In this document: positions 11,333 to 21,932 of the stretch, piece after piece
Layout of the letters: each line of letters starts with the position of its first letter
How positions within the stretch are numbered: the first letter of the stretch is position 1
NCBI GenBank assembly: GCA_025435555.1
Contig: JAIWWG010000032.1
Span: 248,001-312,000 of the forward strand
Source of the DNA: Chytriomyces cf. hyalinus JEL632
Lineage: Eukaryota; Chytridiomycota; Chytridiomycetes; Chytridiales; Chytriomycetaceae
Reading direction: 5' to 3'
Length of the DNA: 64,000 nt
Notes under the pieces: generated by a model
The model's database searches: none
Told to the model about the DNA's origin: nothing
The model's input: only the letters and a program-made list of their open reading frames with translations
Translations under genes and position numbers: made by a program

Positions 11333-13403
11333 CTACATCGCACTCCATCCGTGGTTGACCAACGATGATGGACTGGTGCCGTTCTGGCAGTTGGCAGCGT
11401 TGAACTCATCAATTCTCATCTTCAGCAACGCGTGCTTCGAAGTGACCATGTCGCAGCTCATGTTCATGGCTTCGGCGTATTCGCATGTAATTGGGTCTGG
11501 GTAGGCAAGGTGGCAAGGGTGGCTTCCAGCCACAACTTCTTGTGGTGCTTCTGGGTTGGGAACATATTCAATCACGGGCATGGCTGGGAAGAATCGCTTG
11601 AGTGGACCGCCGGGCAATTGTGCCGTCACTGAGGACAAGTACACAGCAACAATCTCGTATTCGGCAGGGACTTCAATCGTTTTGTGGAAGTTGGTGTACG
11701 AAATGGTGGTGCTATTGTCTGCGTTTCGTGTCTCAACGTACAAATGATTGGGTTTCGCTGCTGGCTCAGTTGCAACTGCAGTTGCAGTTGCAGTTGCAGT
11801 GAGAGTTCCAGTTGCGGTGCCAGTTCTTGAAGCAAACTCAGTTTCTGTTGCAGCCTCAGCGTCTGTTGTAGTCTCAGCGTCCGAAAAGCTTTCCAACTCG
11901 TCACGACCGAAAACAACAATATCTCCGCCTGCCGTTGGAATGTCCTGAATGGACACTTGCCCGTCATCTGAAGCACCACCAACTTTCCAGACCACCTTTT
12001 TCTTTTCAATCATTCTGACAAGGGCAACATTGAGCCAGTTGTCATCAAGAGAGTTGGCTGCAACTGTTGGACGAACTGGAACAGAAGTGCGACCACTAGT
12101 TTCGGTAGGGCGGTCAGTGTTTGTGTCGCTGGGGTCTCTTGACGTGGTAGGTTTTGGCACAGCACTTGTGGTCGTGAAGGCCGGGCATGATACTGCTTGG
12201 GGAGTGACGTCTCCCTTGGATTGGGAGTATCTGTAGCAGAGAGTGTCTCCTTCGGACTCCAACAGGTCGGCAACGATGAATGGGTAAGAGTTGACGTAAA
12301 GATCCTTTGAAGCTTGGTCGCTGCCGTGGGACATTGGATCGTCAGCCGACTTCAGGCGACCTTCGTAGTCGTACTTGAAGGCCTGACACTGCTGCTGCCA
12401 TCGCCACCAGTACTTGTCAACGAATCCGTGGTGCACTATTATCAATAATTAGTTTTGTCACAGCCACTGATTAAAGAAGGAGACTCACGGTAAAAGAGCG
12501 GGTCATTTGGACTGATGCTTGGGTTACTCAAGTCACCTCCGTCTCCACCAATCGTAACGTGCCCAGATGCGTGGTAGTTACCGTTGTCCAAGTTGTAACC
12601 AGTGAACTCCGTGTAAGTGTTTGGCGCAAGTCCCCGTGTGATCTCAGTTGCATCCGGCAGCACAGCACCGCTTCTCGCATTACGACGCAGGCAAGTCAAG
12701 TCACCCGTCGTGATGCCTCTAGAACCCTCAGGATCGTCGGCAACCTTGTACTTGCCTTTGGCAAAGGCTCCTGTCAGCACACATCCATCCTTATCCTTGC
12801 TGGTGGCAGATCCAAAGTATTGGTCCGAGAAGATGTCGGACGTCCACCAGTTCTACGCAGAGAGGAAAAGCGTGTTCAGTTGGAAAGGCATGATGAGACA
12901 GTTTTGAAAAAAAGCTTTGTGTCACCTGCGACATTGCCGACCAATCAAAGTAAGGGACTCCCATACTCGATGGCCACTCGCCCGTCGAGATGAGAGCATT
13001 CTCAAACTGCCACATCATTGCACGATGGTAAGGATAGAACTGGGCGTTTCCCTATTGTTGTGGGAGAGAGAAGGAGATGTGAGACAAGGCATCCAGCCAC
13101 AACCTCAAACTTACGTGGGCCCAGTATGCATTGCGGGAGTGGGTCTGCACAAAGTCATGCCAAGCCATGCGGGTAGGGTCATCGTACTGACCGCTGACTG
13201 GTCTGCTAGCAAGAGCAACGGTGGCTCTGACGTCTGTTGATGATGGTGTGAGAAAGGGGAAAGCCCAAAGGACACCGTCACTCACAAGCAGCCTTCTGGT
13301 CCGGGGACATGTCGTGCCACTCCATACGAATGCGTGGGTTCGAGCAAGCGGCGCTGACGAGACCGGCTGTAGCGGCCACTGCCAAGAGTGTCTGCATGAT
13401 CAT
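11333..13403 (-). CDS. Secreted tyrosinase, paralogue 1
   Basis: Five exons (13286-13403, 13115-13233, 12926-13051, 12489-12852, 11333-12435) give 609 residues. A hydrophobic signal peptide ends near residue 19 (VSAA). The CuA site has His71 (THSRN), His79 (WAHGN) and His88 (PYHRAM). The CuB site has His215 and His219 (NYHASGH) and His244/245 (LHHGFVDK). This is the di-copper centre that oxidises phenols and catechols to quinones, the first step of melanin formation. The long tail is rich in Ser, Thr, Ala and Val and may be cleaved off or glycosylated. It is the first of three head-to-tail paralogues on this strand, next to ABC copy A. A Met two codons downstream (13397) is an equally good start. 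Confidence 0.9.
11769..11800. repeat. Hexanucleotide repeat (gttgca)n in tyrosinase 1
   Basis: Several gttgca units lie in the coding sequence of tyrosinase 1. On the minus strand they encode an alternating Thr/Ala/Val run in the low-complexity tail. The tract is in frame and likely to vary in length. Confidence 0.7.
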
Positions 13404-13567
13404 ATTGAGCGGTAGAGATTTCGAAATGGAATTTAGAAAACGAGAGCGATTGCACTTTTAAAATGCGATCCCCAAGTCATTTTGAGACCATGTCCCATCT
13501 TGGGAGACATACAACGTCAATAGAGATATGCATATCCGACCATTCTCTGTATATATACCATCTTTAT

Positions 13568-15642
13568 TTAAAACAGACTTCCATCCCGGCGCGTGTAATT
13601 TTGGTTCAGCATCGACGACGGGCTGATCACCCCGTTACAGTTGGCGGCATTGTACGCATCAATCTTACTCTTGACGCTGTTGTGGATGCTAATGACTCTC
13701 GGGTAATTCATCCCCATGTGTGTCACCCACGCTTCCTGCGGCTCAGGTGGGTACGCAAGGTAACAAGGGTCTTGACCAATCTCGACATCGGTAGGAGCTT
13801 CTGGGTTGGGCTCGTACGGTGCAATGTCCATGGAGACAAAGAATCGGTGTGGCTTTCCGTCTGGGCCGATGGTTCCGACGTGCGAGTTGAAGACGTATTT
13901 GATGGTGTGGTTTGCTGGGATCTCGATGGTGTAGTTGGCGTTTGTGAAGGAAACTGTCACGCTGCCGTCCTCGTTCATTGTGTCGTTGTATGTGTTGGGG
14001 ACTGGAAGCGCTGTCACGTTTTCAAAGGAAATGGTTGCGTTCAAATTGACGCTGGCCGAGACAGTATCTGTCAGATTACTATTCAGAGTTGAGTTGATCA
14101 GGTTGGTGATGTTCAGAACCGTGGACGAGTTGCTCGAGCCTGCCAAAACAATGGTTGTGATGTTGCTTGGCGCCGTTAAATTGTCCACCAAATCAGCTGA
14201 AGTAGAGTTGTCACGTCCCATGATAATAACATCCTCGCTGCCTGCATCTCCCGAGTCTGTTGTCCCTGTTGGCACGGTAGGTTTCACAGTCCCAGTTCCA
14301 ACAACAGGGTTCGAACCAAACCCCTTCAACGGCAACGGAGCAACCATCCCAATCAGCAGTTTCTGAATCCACAAATCACTTGCATCATTCTGAGCGGCAT
14401 TCAAACTAGTAGTAGGGGTAGTCGTACTCTTTGCGACCTCAGGTTCCGGGGTGAAGGCCGGGCAAGTTGCCGATGGTGCGGCAAGATCACCAGCACTTTT
14501 AGAGTACGTGTAGCAGAGGGAGTTTCCCTGAGTGTTGAGCATTTGAGAAGCAGTGAATGGCCAAGAGTCAAGGCTCAATTTTGAAGAAGCTGTTCGTGTT
14601 CCATCGCTGATGGGATCGTCCGCGCGGGAGAGAACACCGTCGTAATCTTGTTTGTAGAATGGGCAAATGTTTTGCCATCTCCACCAGTACTTGTCGACGA
14701 ATCCATGGTGCACTAGATGTTGCGTTTGCAATTGTTAGCGTTTTTTTTGGGGGGGGTCAACAATAAGTGAACTTACACCAAAACACCGGGTCGTTGGGCG
14801 AAACTGACGGATTCGACATATCCGAGGTACCGCCGCCTCCAAGAACTCCGTGACCGTCTGCGTGGTAGTTCGTCTGAAACCAAAATTGAAACATCAGATA
14901 AACAACGTCACAACACCAGAGAAAAAAAAAAAAAGCAAACCTCATCATAGTAGTGATTCGGGTCCTGACTCGTAAACTGAAGATAACTGTTGGCATTCAA
15001 CGAACTCGTGATGGTGGTAGCATCCGTCAACGCCGCTGGTGGCGCATTTCGGCGCAGACAAGTCAAATCTCCGGAAGTGACCCCACGATGATTATCCAAA
15101 TCTGCAGCAACATTATAAACTCCACGTCTAAATGCTCCATTTGTAACACATGAATCTGGATGTGTGCTCGTAGCGGACCCAAAGTACTGGTCACTGAAAA
15201 TGTCGGATGTCCACCAGTTTTGGGACATTGCGGACCAGTCAAAGTAGGGTACACCCGTGCTGGATGGCCACAGGCCCGTGGAAATGATGGCTTCTTCAAA
15301 TTGCCACATCATTGCGCGGTGGTAAGGATAAAACTGGGCGTTTCCCTGTTTATGAAACTCATGTTAGCTACGAAGGGAAAAGTCAGAGAAGTATTTGCGT
15401 TTTACGTGAGCCCAGAATGCGTTGCGGGAGTGAGTCTGTACAAAGTCGTGCCAGGACATGGTAGATGGATCTGACGTCTGTCCACTGACGGGTCTTTTTG
15501 CAAGGGCAGCGCAAGCCGAGACAAAGCTTGATTTCTGAGAGGAGGAAAGCTGGTGCCATTCACTGCGGACACGCGGGTTGCTGCAGGCTGCATCAACGGC
15601 AAGGCCTAGGGAGAAAATGACTGTGAGGCTGACGAGCTTCAT
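13568..15642 (-). CDS. Secreted tyrosinase, paralogue 2
   Basis: Four exons (15406-15642, 14941-15345, 14777-14873, 13568-14712) give 627 residues. It starts with a signal peptide (MKLVSLTV...VDAA). CuA ligands are His71, His79 and His88. CuB ligands are His218 and His222 (NYHADGH) and His248/249 (LHHGFVDK). It lacks the first and third introns of paralogue 1, but keeps the intron that splits WAH from GNA. The tail has many Asn-X-Ser/Thr sites and Asn/Thr/Ser-rich stretches, fitting a glycosylated secreted or wall protein. Its role is phenol oxidation; the natural substrate cannot be read from the sequence. Confidence 0.9.
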
Positions 15643-15876
15643 CTAATGAAGATAATAATAATTTGGAAGTTGCGGCGAAGGCGCTCCCCAGATCCCATTT
15701 TGAAACACCGGAAATGGAACAAAATTTTCAACCAACACCCCAAAATGATATTGGCGCCAAACAACGGCTGTTCAAGTATCGCTAGTGAATATTCTATTCA
15801 GTTGTCCACTCTTACGACATAAAGCACACCAAAAGAAAAAAAAAAAGAGAAAGGCAAAAGAGAAAAGTAAAGGACA

Positions 15877-17950
15877 TTAGCACGACGGACTCGTGCCGCT
15901 TTCCATGTTAAATTTATCAATGGCCATCATTTGCAAATTGTACACGTTATTGTACATGGCAACGTCCATATTCATACCCGCCAGGTACGACTCGGGTACT
16001 TTTTGAGGGTACTTGAGCCAGCAGCGACCTGGGTCGTTGGACAAGTCTGTAAAGTTGGCAGGTTGGCTGTATTCCAAGGGTTCCAGTGGCGAAAAGAATC
16101 GCTTCTTTTTGTACGTCTTTTTGTCGATGGCAGCGACAGAGCGTGAAAATACCAAGAAGACTTCATGTGTGGCAGGAATTTGGACAGTGTGGTTGAAATG
16201 CGTGTACGATACAAGAGTGCTTCCGTCCGGCAGTTGCGTTTCAATGTATCCGTCTTCAACTTTACTCGCAACTTCTTTGGAAGCCACGGCCGAAGATGTG
16301 GCAACGATAGTTGCGGTCTGTGTCGCAAGGACTGTTCCGGTTGCTGAGACAGGTACTGTACCAGCGCCAGCATCCTGGTCAGTTGTATTATCTCTCCCCA
16401 TAATGATGATGGCCCCACTGTCTCCACCCGCAGCAGCGTCAATTCCAGCAGATCCGGCAGCGCTTGTTCCAGCGTTAAACGAACCCAAGCTAGGCGTTTT
16501 CACCAACTTTACAAACATGGAACGCAGCCACATATCCTCTACTCCTCCTTTTGCTGATCCGGTTGTACTCGCAGAAGAAGATGCAGTTCCAGTTTGTGCC
16601 GTAAGCGGTTTCACAGCAGGGCATGCAGGAGGGGAGCTTGCCGGCAAGTCGCCCTTTGAAGGTCCGTAGGTGTAGCATAGAGTATCTCCTTGTACATCCA
16701 TCATTTGCTGTACAGTGAATGGCCAAGAATCCAAGTTTGCGTATGGACTGCTGTCTGTTAGTCCAGTTGCATCTTGCCGTTTGAGCACGCCTGTGTAGTC
16801 GAATTTGAATTGCGGGCATTGACTTTGCCATCTGAACCAGTACTTGTCGACAAAGCCGTGGTGCACTGGGATTTTTGTCGATCATTAGCCTACCTCGGTC
16901 TTCAATAATTCGGAGAAAGCAAAAACTTTACGCCAAAAGATTGGATCGTTGGGAGATACACTCGCATCTGCGAGGTCACTTCCTGGACCACCGATAGTCC
17001 CATGTCCCGAAGCATGGTAGTTGCTCTATTCGAAAAGAGAGTCAGTGCTTTTCGTGGATGGGGTCCAAACTTGAAGCATACCAAGTCGTAATACGTGTTG
17101 GGGTCCTGGCAAGTAAACTGCAAGTAACTGCCCGCAGACAAGGCGTCCTGCATGGATGTTGCGTCGGGTAAAACGTACTGGCCCCCGTTTCGGCGAAGAC
17201 AAGTGAGATCGCCCGTGGTAATCTTTCGATTTTTCAACGCATCCGGAGCAACAGAGTACACGCCCTTTGCAAATGCGCCATCGACCACACAAATGTCCGG
17301 GTCTGGAGATGATGCGGATCCAAAGTATGAAGGGCTGAAGACATCGGAAGTCCACCAGTTCTGTTCAATCTCATCGTATCAGTGCGTCTGTGGGGGGATG
17401 AGAGCGATGAACAGTGTATAAACCTGAGACACGGCCGACCAGTCCCAGTAAGGAATTCCTTTGCTGGCGGGCCATAATCCAGTTGAGATGATGGCCTTCT
17501 CAAACTGCCAAACCATGGCGCGGTGGTATGGATAGAACTGGGCGTTTCCCTGTAGAGCCACGGCAGGTTAGTTAATCGTAATGAATCACAGCGAACAGTA
17601 CGAACATGAGACCAGAAGGCATTCTCGGAGTGGCTGTGAGTTACAGCGAATGAGCACAAGTGAGACACTGAGAAACAACTGGACTCACGTTACGACAAAG
17701 TCATGCCAGGACATGATGGAAGGGTCTGCATACTGGTTGCTGAGTGGTCTCTTTGCCAGTGCAGCACACGCAGCCACGACTGGGGCCAATGGAATGAGGG
17801 GTGAGTATGAAGGATGATGGGGTGAACGGCGGGGCACTCACAGGCAGACTTGTCGCCTGAAGACAGCGTGTTCCACTCTTGGCGCACGCGCGGGTTCGTG
17901 CACTGGGCCAGAGCATGGCCCGCGACAACGATCAAAGCGAGCAGCTTCAT
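15877..17950 (-). CDS. Secreted tyrosinase, paralogue 3
   Basis: Seven exons (17842-17950, 17689-17779, 17606-17633, 17424-17549, 17082-17360, 16932-17025, 15877-16865) give 571 residues. The third exon is only 28 nt and carries HA1 and HA2 (HSENAFWSH). CuA ligands are His68, His76 and His85. CuB ligands are His215, His219 and His244/245. A signal peptide precedes CTNPRVR. The tail is Ala/Thr-rich and ends SGTSPSC. A helicase relic ends only about 34 bp upstream of the start, so the promoter may contain foreign sequence. An ATG three codons upstream (17959) is an alternative start. Confidence 0.9.
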
Positions 17951-17983
17951 TGGATCCAATTTGATTACTGATCAGTCACAATT

Positions 17984-18671
17984 CTAATGACACTTTAAAT
18001 CCAACGCTTGAATCCTTGCTTCGTGCATGGCCTGCTCCACCCTCCTTTCCACGTAGAATCGTGCTATCTTGACAGCTTTCTCTTGGCCTTTCGTAAGAAC
18101 TCGTGCGTTTAGACCCAACCGCGTTTTCTTCCTTCTCAAACACATGTTCCCTGGGATCCAAAGGGTCAACCACTGGATCGGATATTTCGGCCAGCACAGC
18201 GTCGGAATTTTCGACAGAATCTGCTACAGTGTTCGACACGCCCGCACGAAACAATCGAAGAGCTTTTTCTGTAGCTTTGATATTTACCGTGCGGTTGGCA
18301 TCCAGAATAATTCGCAACTCCTCCACTTCTTCGTCCATTCGTTCAATTTGCTCAGTCAAGTCTGCCATTTCCGCAACGCGATTCTTTTGAACCATTTGGG
18401 TGACTTTTTCGATCGACATGGCAGCATGAACGTCAAGGTTGGCTCCTTTCCCACCCAATATGTTAGTGGTTGCGCAGTTTCAACAGATTCACCACACGAG
18501 AACCAGTGCAAGACTGACAGAATGCGCGTTTTAATAATTTTTAGTTTGATAGGCAACGGCCACTTTCGTTAAAATTTGTTGCCGAGAAGTTGATACGATC
18601 ACGCGTCGGAAGTGAGAACATCTTGCAAGCTAGTTTTTGTGTAGTTCGCGTCGCCCTTCATTTGGATGACC
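17984..18671 (-). pseudogene. Rearranged fragment of the SNF2/RING helicase family
   Basis: Read on the minus strand, pieces of the helicase at 4717-7916 appear in the right order with large gaps. The first is VIQMKG...TKTSLQD near 18670-18620. Next is the coiled-coil region (AAMSIEKVTQMVQKN) near 18425. Then comes the ALRLFRAG and DPLDP region near 18260-18150. Last is the motif VI tail (VLTKGQEKAVKIARFYVE) near 18090, ending LDLKCH at 17984. The RING finger and helicase motifs I-III are gone and the last piece is out of frame. It is a dead fragment on the opposite strand to the array at 1-7916, placed between tyrosinase 3 and ABC copy B. Confidence 0.85.
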
Positions 18672-18930
18672 AAGGCGTCATGTAAATTGCTGGGTAAGCT
18701 TGGCTGTGCTTGTTTGGGCGGGAGATCCTGTCATTGTCGAAGGTGCGGGAACGGCTCAACTGCCTGTGCTGTTGTTGGATGGTTGCAGAGAAGGACCGTC
18801 GGGAGGTGCGGACGCTGGCCCGTCAGAACAAAATGTCGTGTGGTGTCTGCTTTTCTACTGTCCGAACTTTCTCCATAAACGTTCACCATCGACATAAGCA
18901 TCAGATTATATTATACTCGGATCATCAGAA

Positions 18931-21831
18931 ATGCGAATGGAAGCCGCTCTTGTCGACGTTCTGGACGTATCCGCAGCGGCACTGGTATCTCTGTTTGGCC
19001 TGGTTGGACTGCTGGGTTTGATCAGACGAACGTCAAACACTGTCAGTCCGTCTCTTTCGAAGCATGTGCAGTCTTCGAGTGCTCTGGTGACTTTGTGTGG
19101 TCTTATCCTGATCTTGGACGCGGTGGATACCGATTCAAGCGGACTCGATTTACGCCGAGGTCGTTCCCGAACCGGCATTGCGTGCGATGGCCTTGTATTG
19201 TTTGGATGGACGGCCTTGTCCGTGGCTCATTTCATCGTGGGGAACTGGGACCCATCGAGATCATTGTGGGGGCGAATCCGACTATGGTGTGTTGTGCGAG
19301 GTGCCTGGATTGCAGGAGCCGTGCTGGATGCGGCGCAACTTTCGCTCATTGCAGCGAGTCTGATTTCGAATCGTGTTGCTATTGGCGATCTGACAAAGAC
19401 AGATTGGATGTTTCTGGGATTGCTGGCTGCTCGGTGCATTGTTGAATGCGGATCGTGCGTTATGCTGCGAGTGCCGTTTGGAGGGAGTGGTGGTGCTGAT
19501 GAGGAAAGCGCGCTGTTGGAGGAGGACAGACGCACGGAATCAACATCCTCTTGGGCCAAGACATTCAAACATATGCGGCAATTGTTTCCGTTTCTGATGC
19601 CTCGCGGATTGTATCTGAAGTCCATGGTTGGCCTTTGTATGGGTCTGCTTGTATGTGGACGAATTGTGAATGTGATTGTACCGCTGCAGTACAAGATGCT
19701 TGTGGACACACTGACGTACCTGCCACCGGAAGAATCCCGGTCGCCGTATTATGCGTGGGGAGCAGTTCTTGCATTTTGCTCATTGAGATATCTGCAGAGT
19801 GGCGTGGGTGTCATTTCGTCGCTGCAGTCCCTGTGTTGGATTCCAGTGAGCCAGTTCAACACGAGGGAAATATCAGTTCAGATGTTGAGACATTTACATT
19901 CGCTGAGCTTACAATTTCACATCAATCGAAAGACTGGAGAAGGTTTGCTTATTTTTTAGGGTTGTTTCTCAGCAAACCCGGGCCGTAACTCCTGTCTTTC
20001 TAGTCTTGCGAGTGATGGATAGAGGTACAAGCTCTGTTGGATCAATCTTGAATGCCGTCCTGTTCAATATTGTACCCGTGTTTGTTGACATTTTCATCGC
20101 TGTGGTTTGGTTCATCACGCTGTTTGATATTTTGACTGGAGCGATTGTTCTTGCGACGATGGTGTTTTACATTGCATTTACGGTCGCGATTACAGAATGG
20201 CGAACAAAATTCCGCCGTGAAATGAACACTGTGAGTCATGATAAGGCAGGGCGTTCATTGATGATGTTTAATTCAACTTTATGCCCCTCCAGCTGGACTC
20301 CCAAACCCGCGCAAGAGCAGTAGACTCGCTTCTCAATTTCGAAACCGTCAAATACTACAACAACGAAAATTTCGAAGTCAATCGCTTCGAAACAAGTCTT
20401 TTAGAATATCAAGATGCTGGATGGAAATTTAGCGCGTCATACAATCTCGTTAATATGGCGCAAAATAGTGTGATTACTCTCGGTCTCACTTGTGGTAGTC
20501 TTGTTTGTGCGGATCGTGTTGTGAAAGGCGAGCTTTCAGTCGGTGACTTTGTCATGTTTATTGCGTATATTCTGCAGTTGTATGGGCCGTTGAACAGCTT
20601 TGGGGGCTACTATCGTATGATTCAGCAGGTACTTGGCTCTTTGGCAAACCATCATTGATTCTTCTTCACTCATCAACTGCGTTCAGAACTTTGTTGACAT
20701 GGAAAGTATGTTTGATCTGCTGAATGAAAACTCGGCTGTAAAAGACGATCCTTTTGCGAGCGAAATGAAATGCTTCGATGGTGAAATCGTATTCGGTCAG
20801 TGATATTGGCTGTTCTCAATGTATGGCTCATGTTGAATTGCCGCATCCTGAAGATAATGTGTCGTTTGCGTATGACTCCCGACAACCCGCTCTTCAAAAC
20901 ATCAGCTTCGCATTGCCTGCAAATACAACCACCGCGTTTGTTGGACAGAGCGGAAGCGGGAAATCGACTTTGTTCAGGCTTCTCTTTCGATTTGTGAGTT
21001 GCACCTTTGACAGGCGCAGGTGCCGTTTGATTGATCATTATCATAACGTAGTACGATCCTCAATCTGGGCGAATTCTGATCGATGGCCAAGGTGAACCAA
21101 CTTGCTTGATAAAACGCGTCAGTGTCCAACTAACCTCCTGCACAACAGACATTAGCAAAGTCACACAATCCTCCCTTCGACAAGCAATCGGCGTAGTTCC
21201 GCAAGACACGGTTTGCTTCAACGATACAATTGGATATAACATTGGATACGGCGACACGGCGGCGGATTCTGCGGCGATTCAAAGCGCGGCTCAGAAGGCT
21301 CAGATCCATGACAAGATCATGTCATTTCCAGACAAGTACGATACCAAAGTCGGTGAACGAGGACTTCGGCTGAGTGGCGGCGAGAAGCAGCGCGTAGCAA
21401 TTGCAAGAACGTTGTTGAAGGATCCAAAAATGTAATTTGACATGTTTTTATTTTTGTGTCTTGCAACAAAAGTTGAACCCTTTTCAAGAATCCTGTTGGA
21501 TGAAGCTACTTCTGCGCTGGATAACACTACGGAGGCCATGATCCAGCGCTCTCTTAACGAGTTGACGTCACGACGAACCACGCTTGTTATTGCGCATCGA
21601 TTGAGCACAATCGTGGATGCGGACTGCATCAATGTAATGAAAGATGGGAAGATAGTGGAACGCGGCACTCATTTGAATCTACTCGCTGCTGGTCAAAGAC
21701 GCGCAGACATGAGTGGGGCAGATGGCAAATACAAGGTCGGTGACAATGAAGAGATGGGGTGGATCGGTACGTATTACCAAATGTGGATGAGGCAGTTGGA
21801 GGATCCATTGGCAGAATCGCCCAGTCAATAA
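18931..21831 (+). CDS. ABCB6/HMT1-like half ABC transporter, copy B
   Basis: Eight exons (18931-19942, 20004-20230, 20293-20628, 20687-20795, 20854-20993, 21052-21091, 21149-21431, 21489-21831) give 829 residues. An N-terminal hydrophobic domain (about five helices) precedes the ABC membrane domain, which contains the family phrase [15 protein letters not shown] formed across the first splice. The nucleotide-binding domain has Walker [10 protein letters not shown] (Lys598), LSGGEKQ near 696, [11 protein letters not shown] and the H-loop IAHRLST. All motifs are intact, unlike copy A. Such half transporters dimerise in mitochondrial, vacuolar or lysosome-like membranes and move porphyrins, metal-thiol complexes or related compounds. 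Its place beside tyrosinase 4, mirroring copy A beside tyrosinases 1-3, suggests a link to pigment or metal handling. That link is inference. A Met at 18937 is an alternative start. Confidence 0.9.
19103..19942 (+). repeat. Near-identical inverted segment, arm B (ABC exon 1)
   Basis: This is the counterpart of 10088-10924, in inverted orientation about 8 kb away. The match runs from inside exon 1 exactly to the donor of intron 1, then drops sharply: the introns share no obvious sequence and later exons are clearly diverged. Confidence 0.85.
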
Positions 21832-21932
21832 AAGACCGCCAAAATAATATATAAAGTAACGAGAATAACTGTTTCCTTTTACAGATCAAAATTATTTTTG
21901 ACAGTGTGGCTTGTTTCAAAATCATTCCAAAA

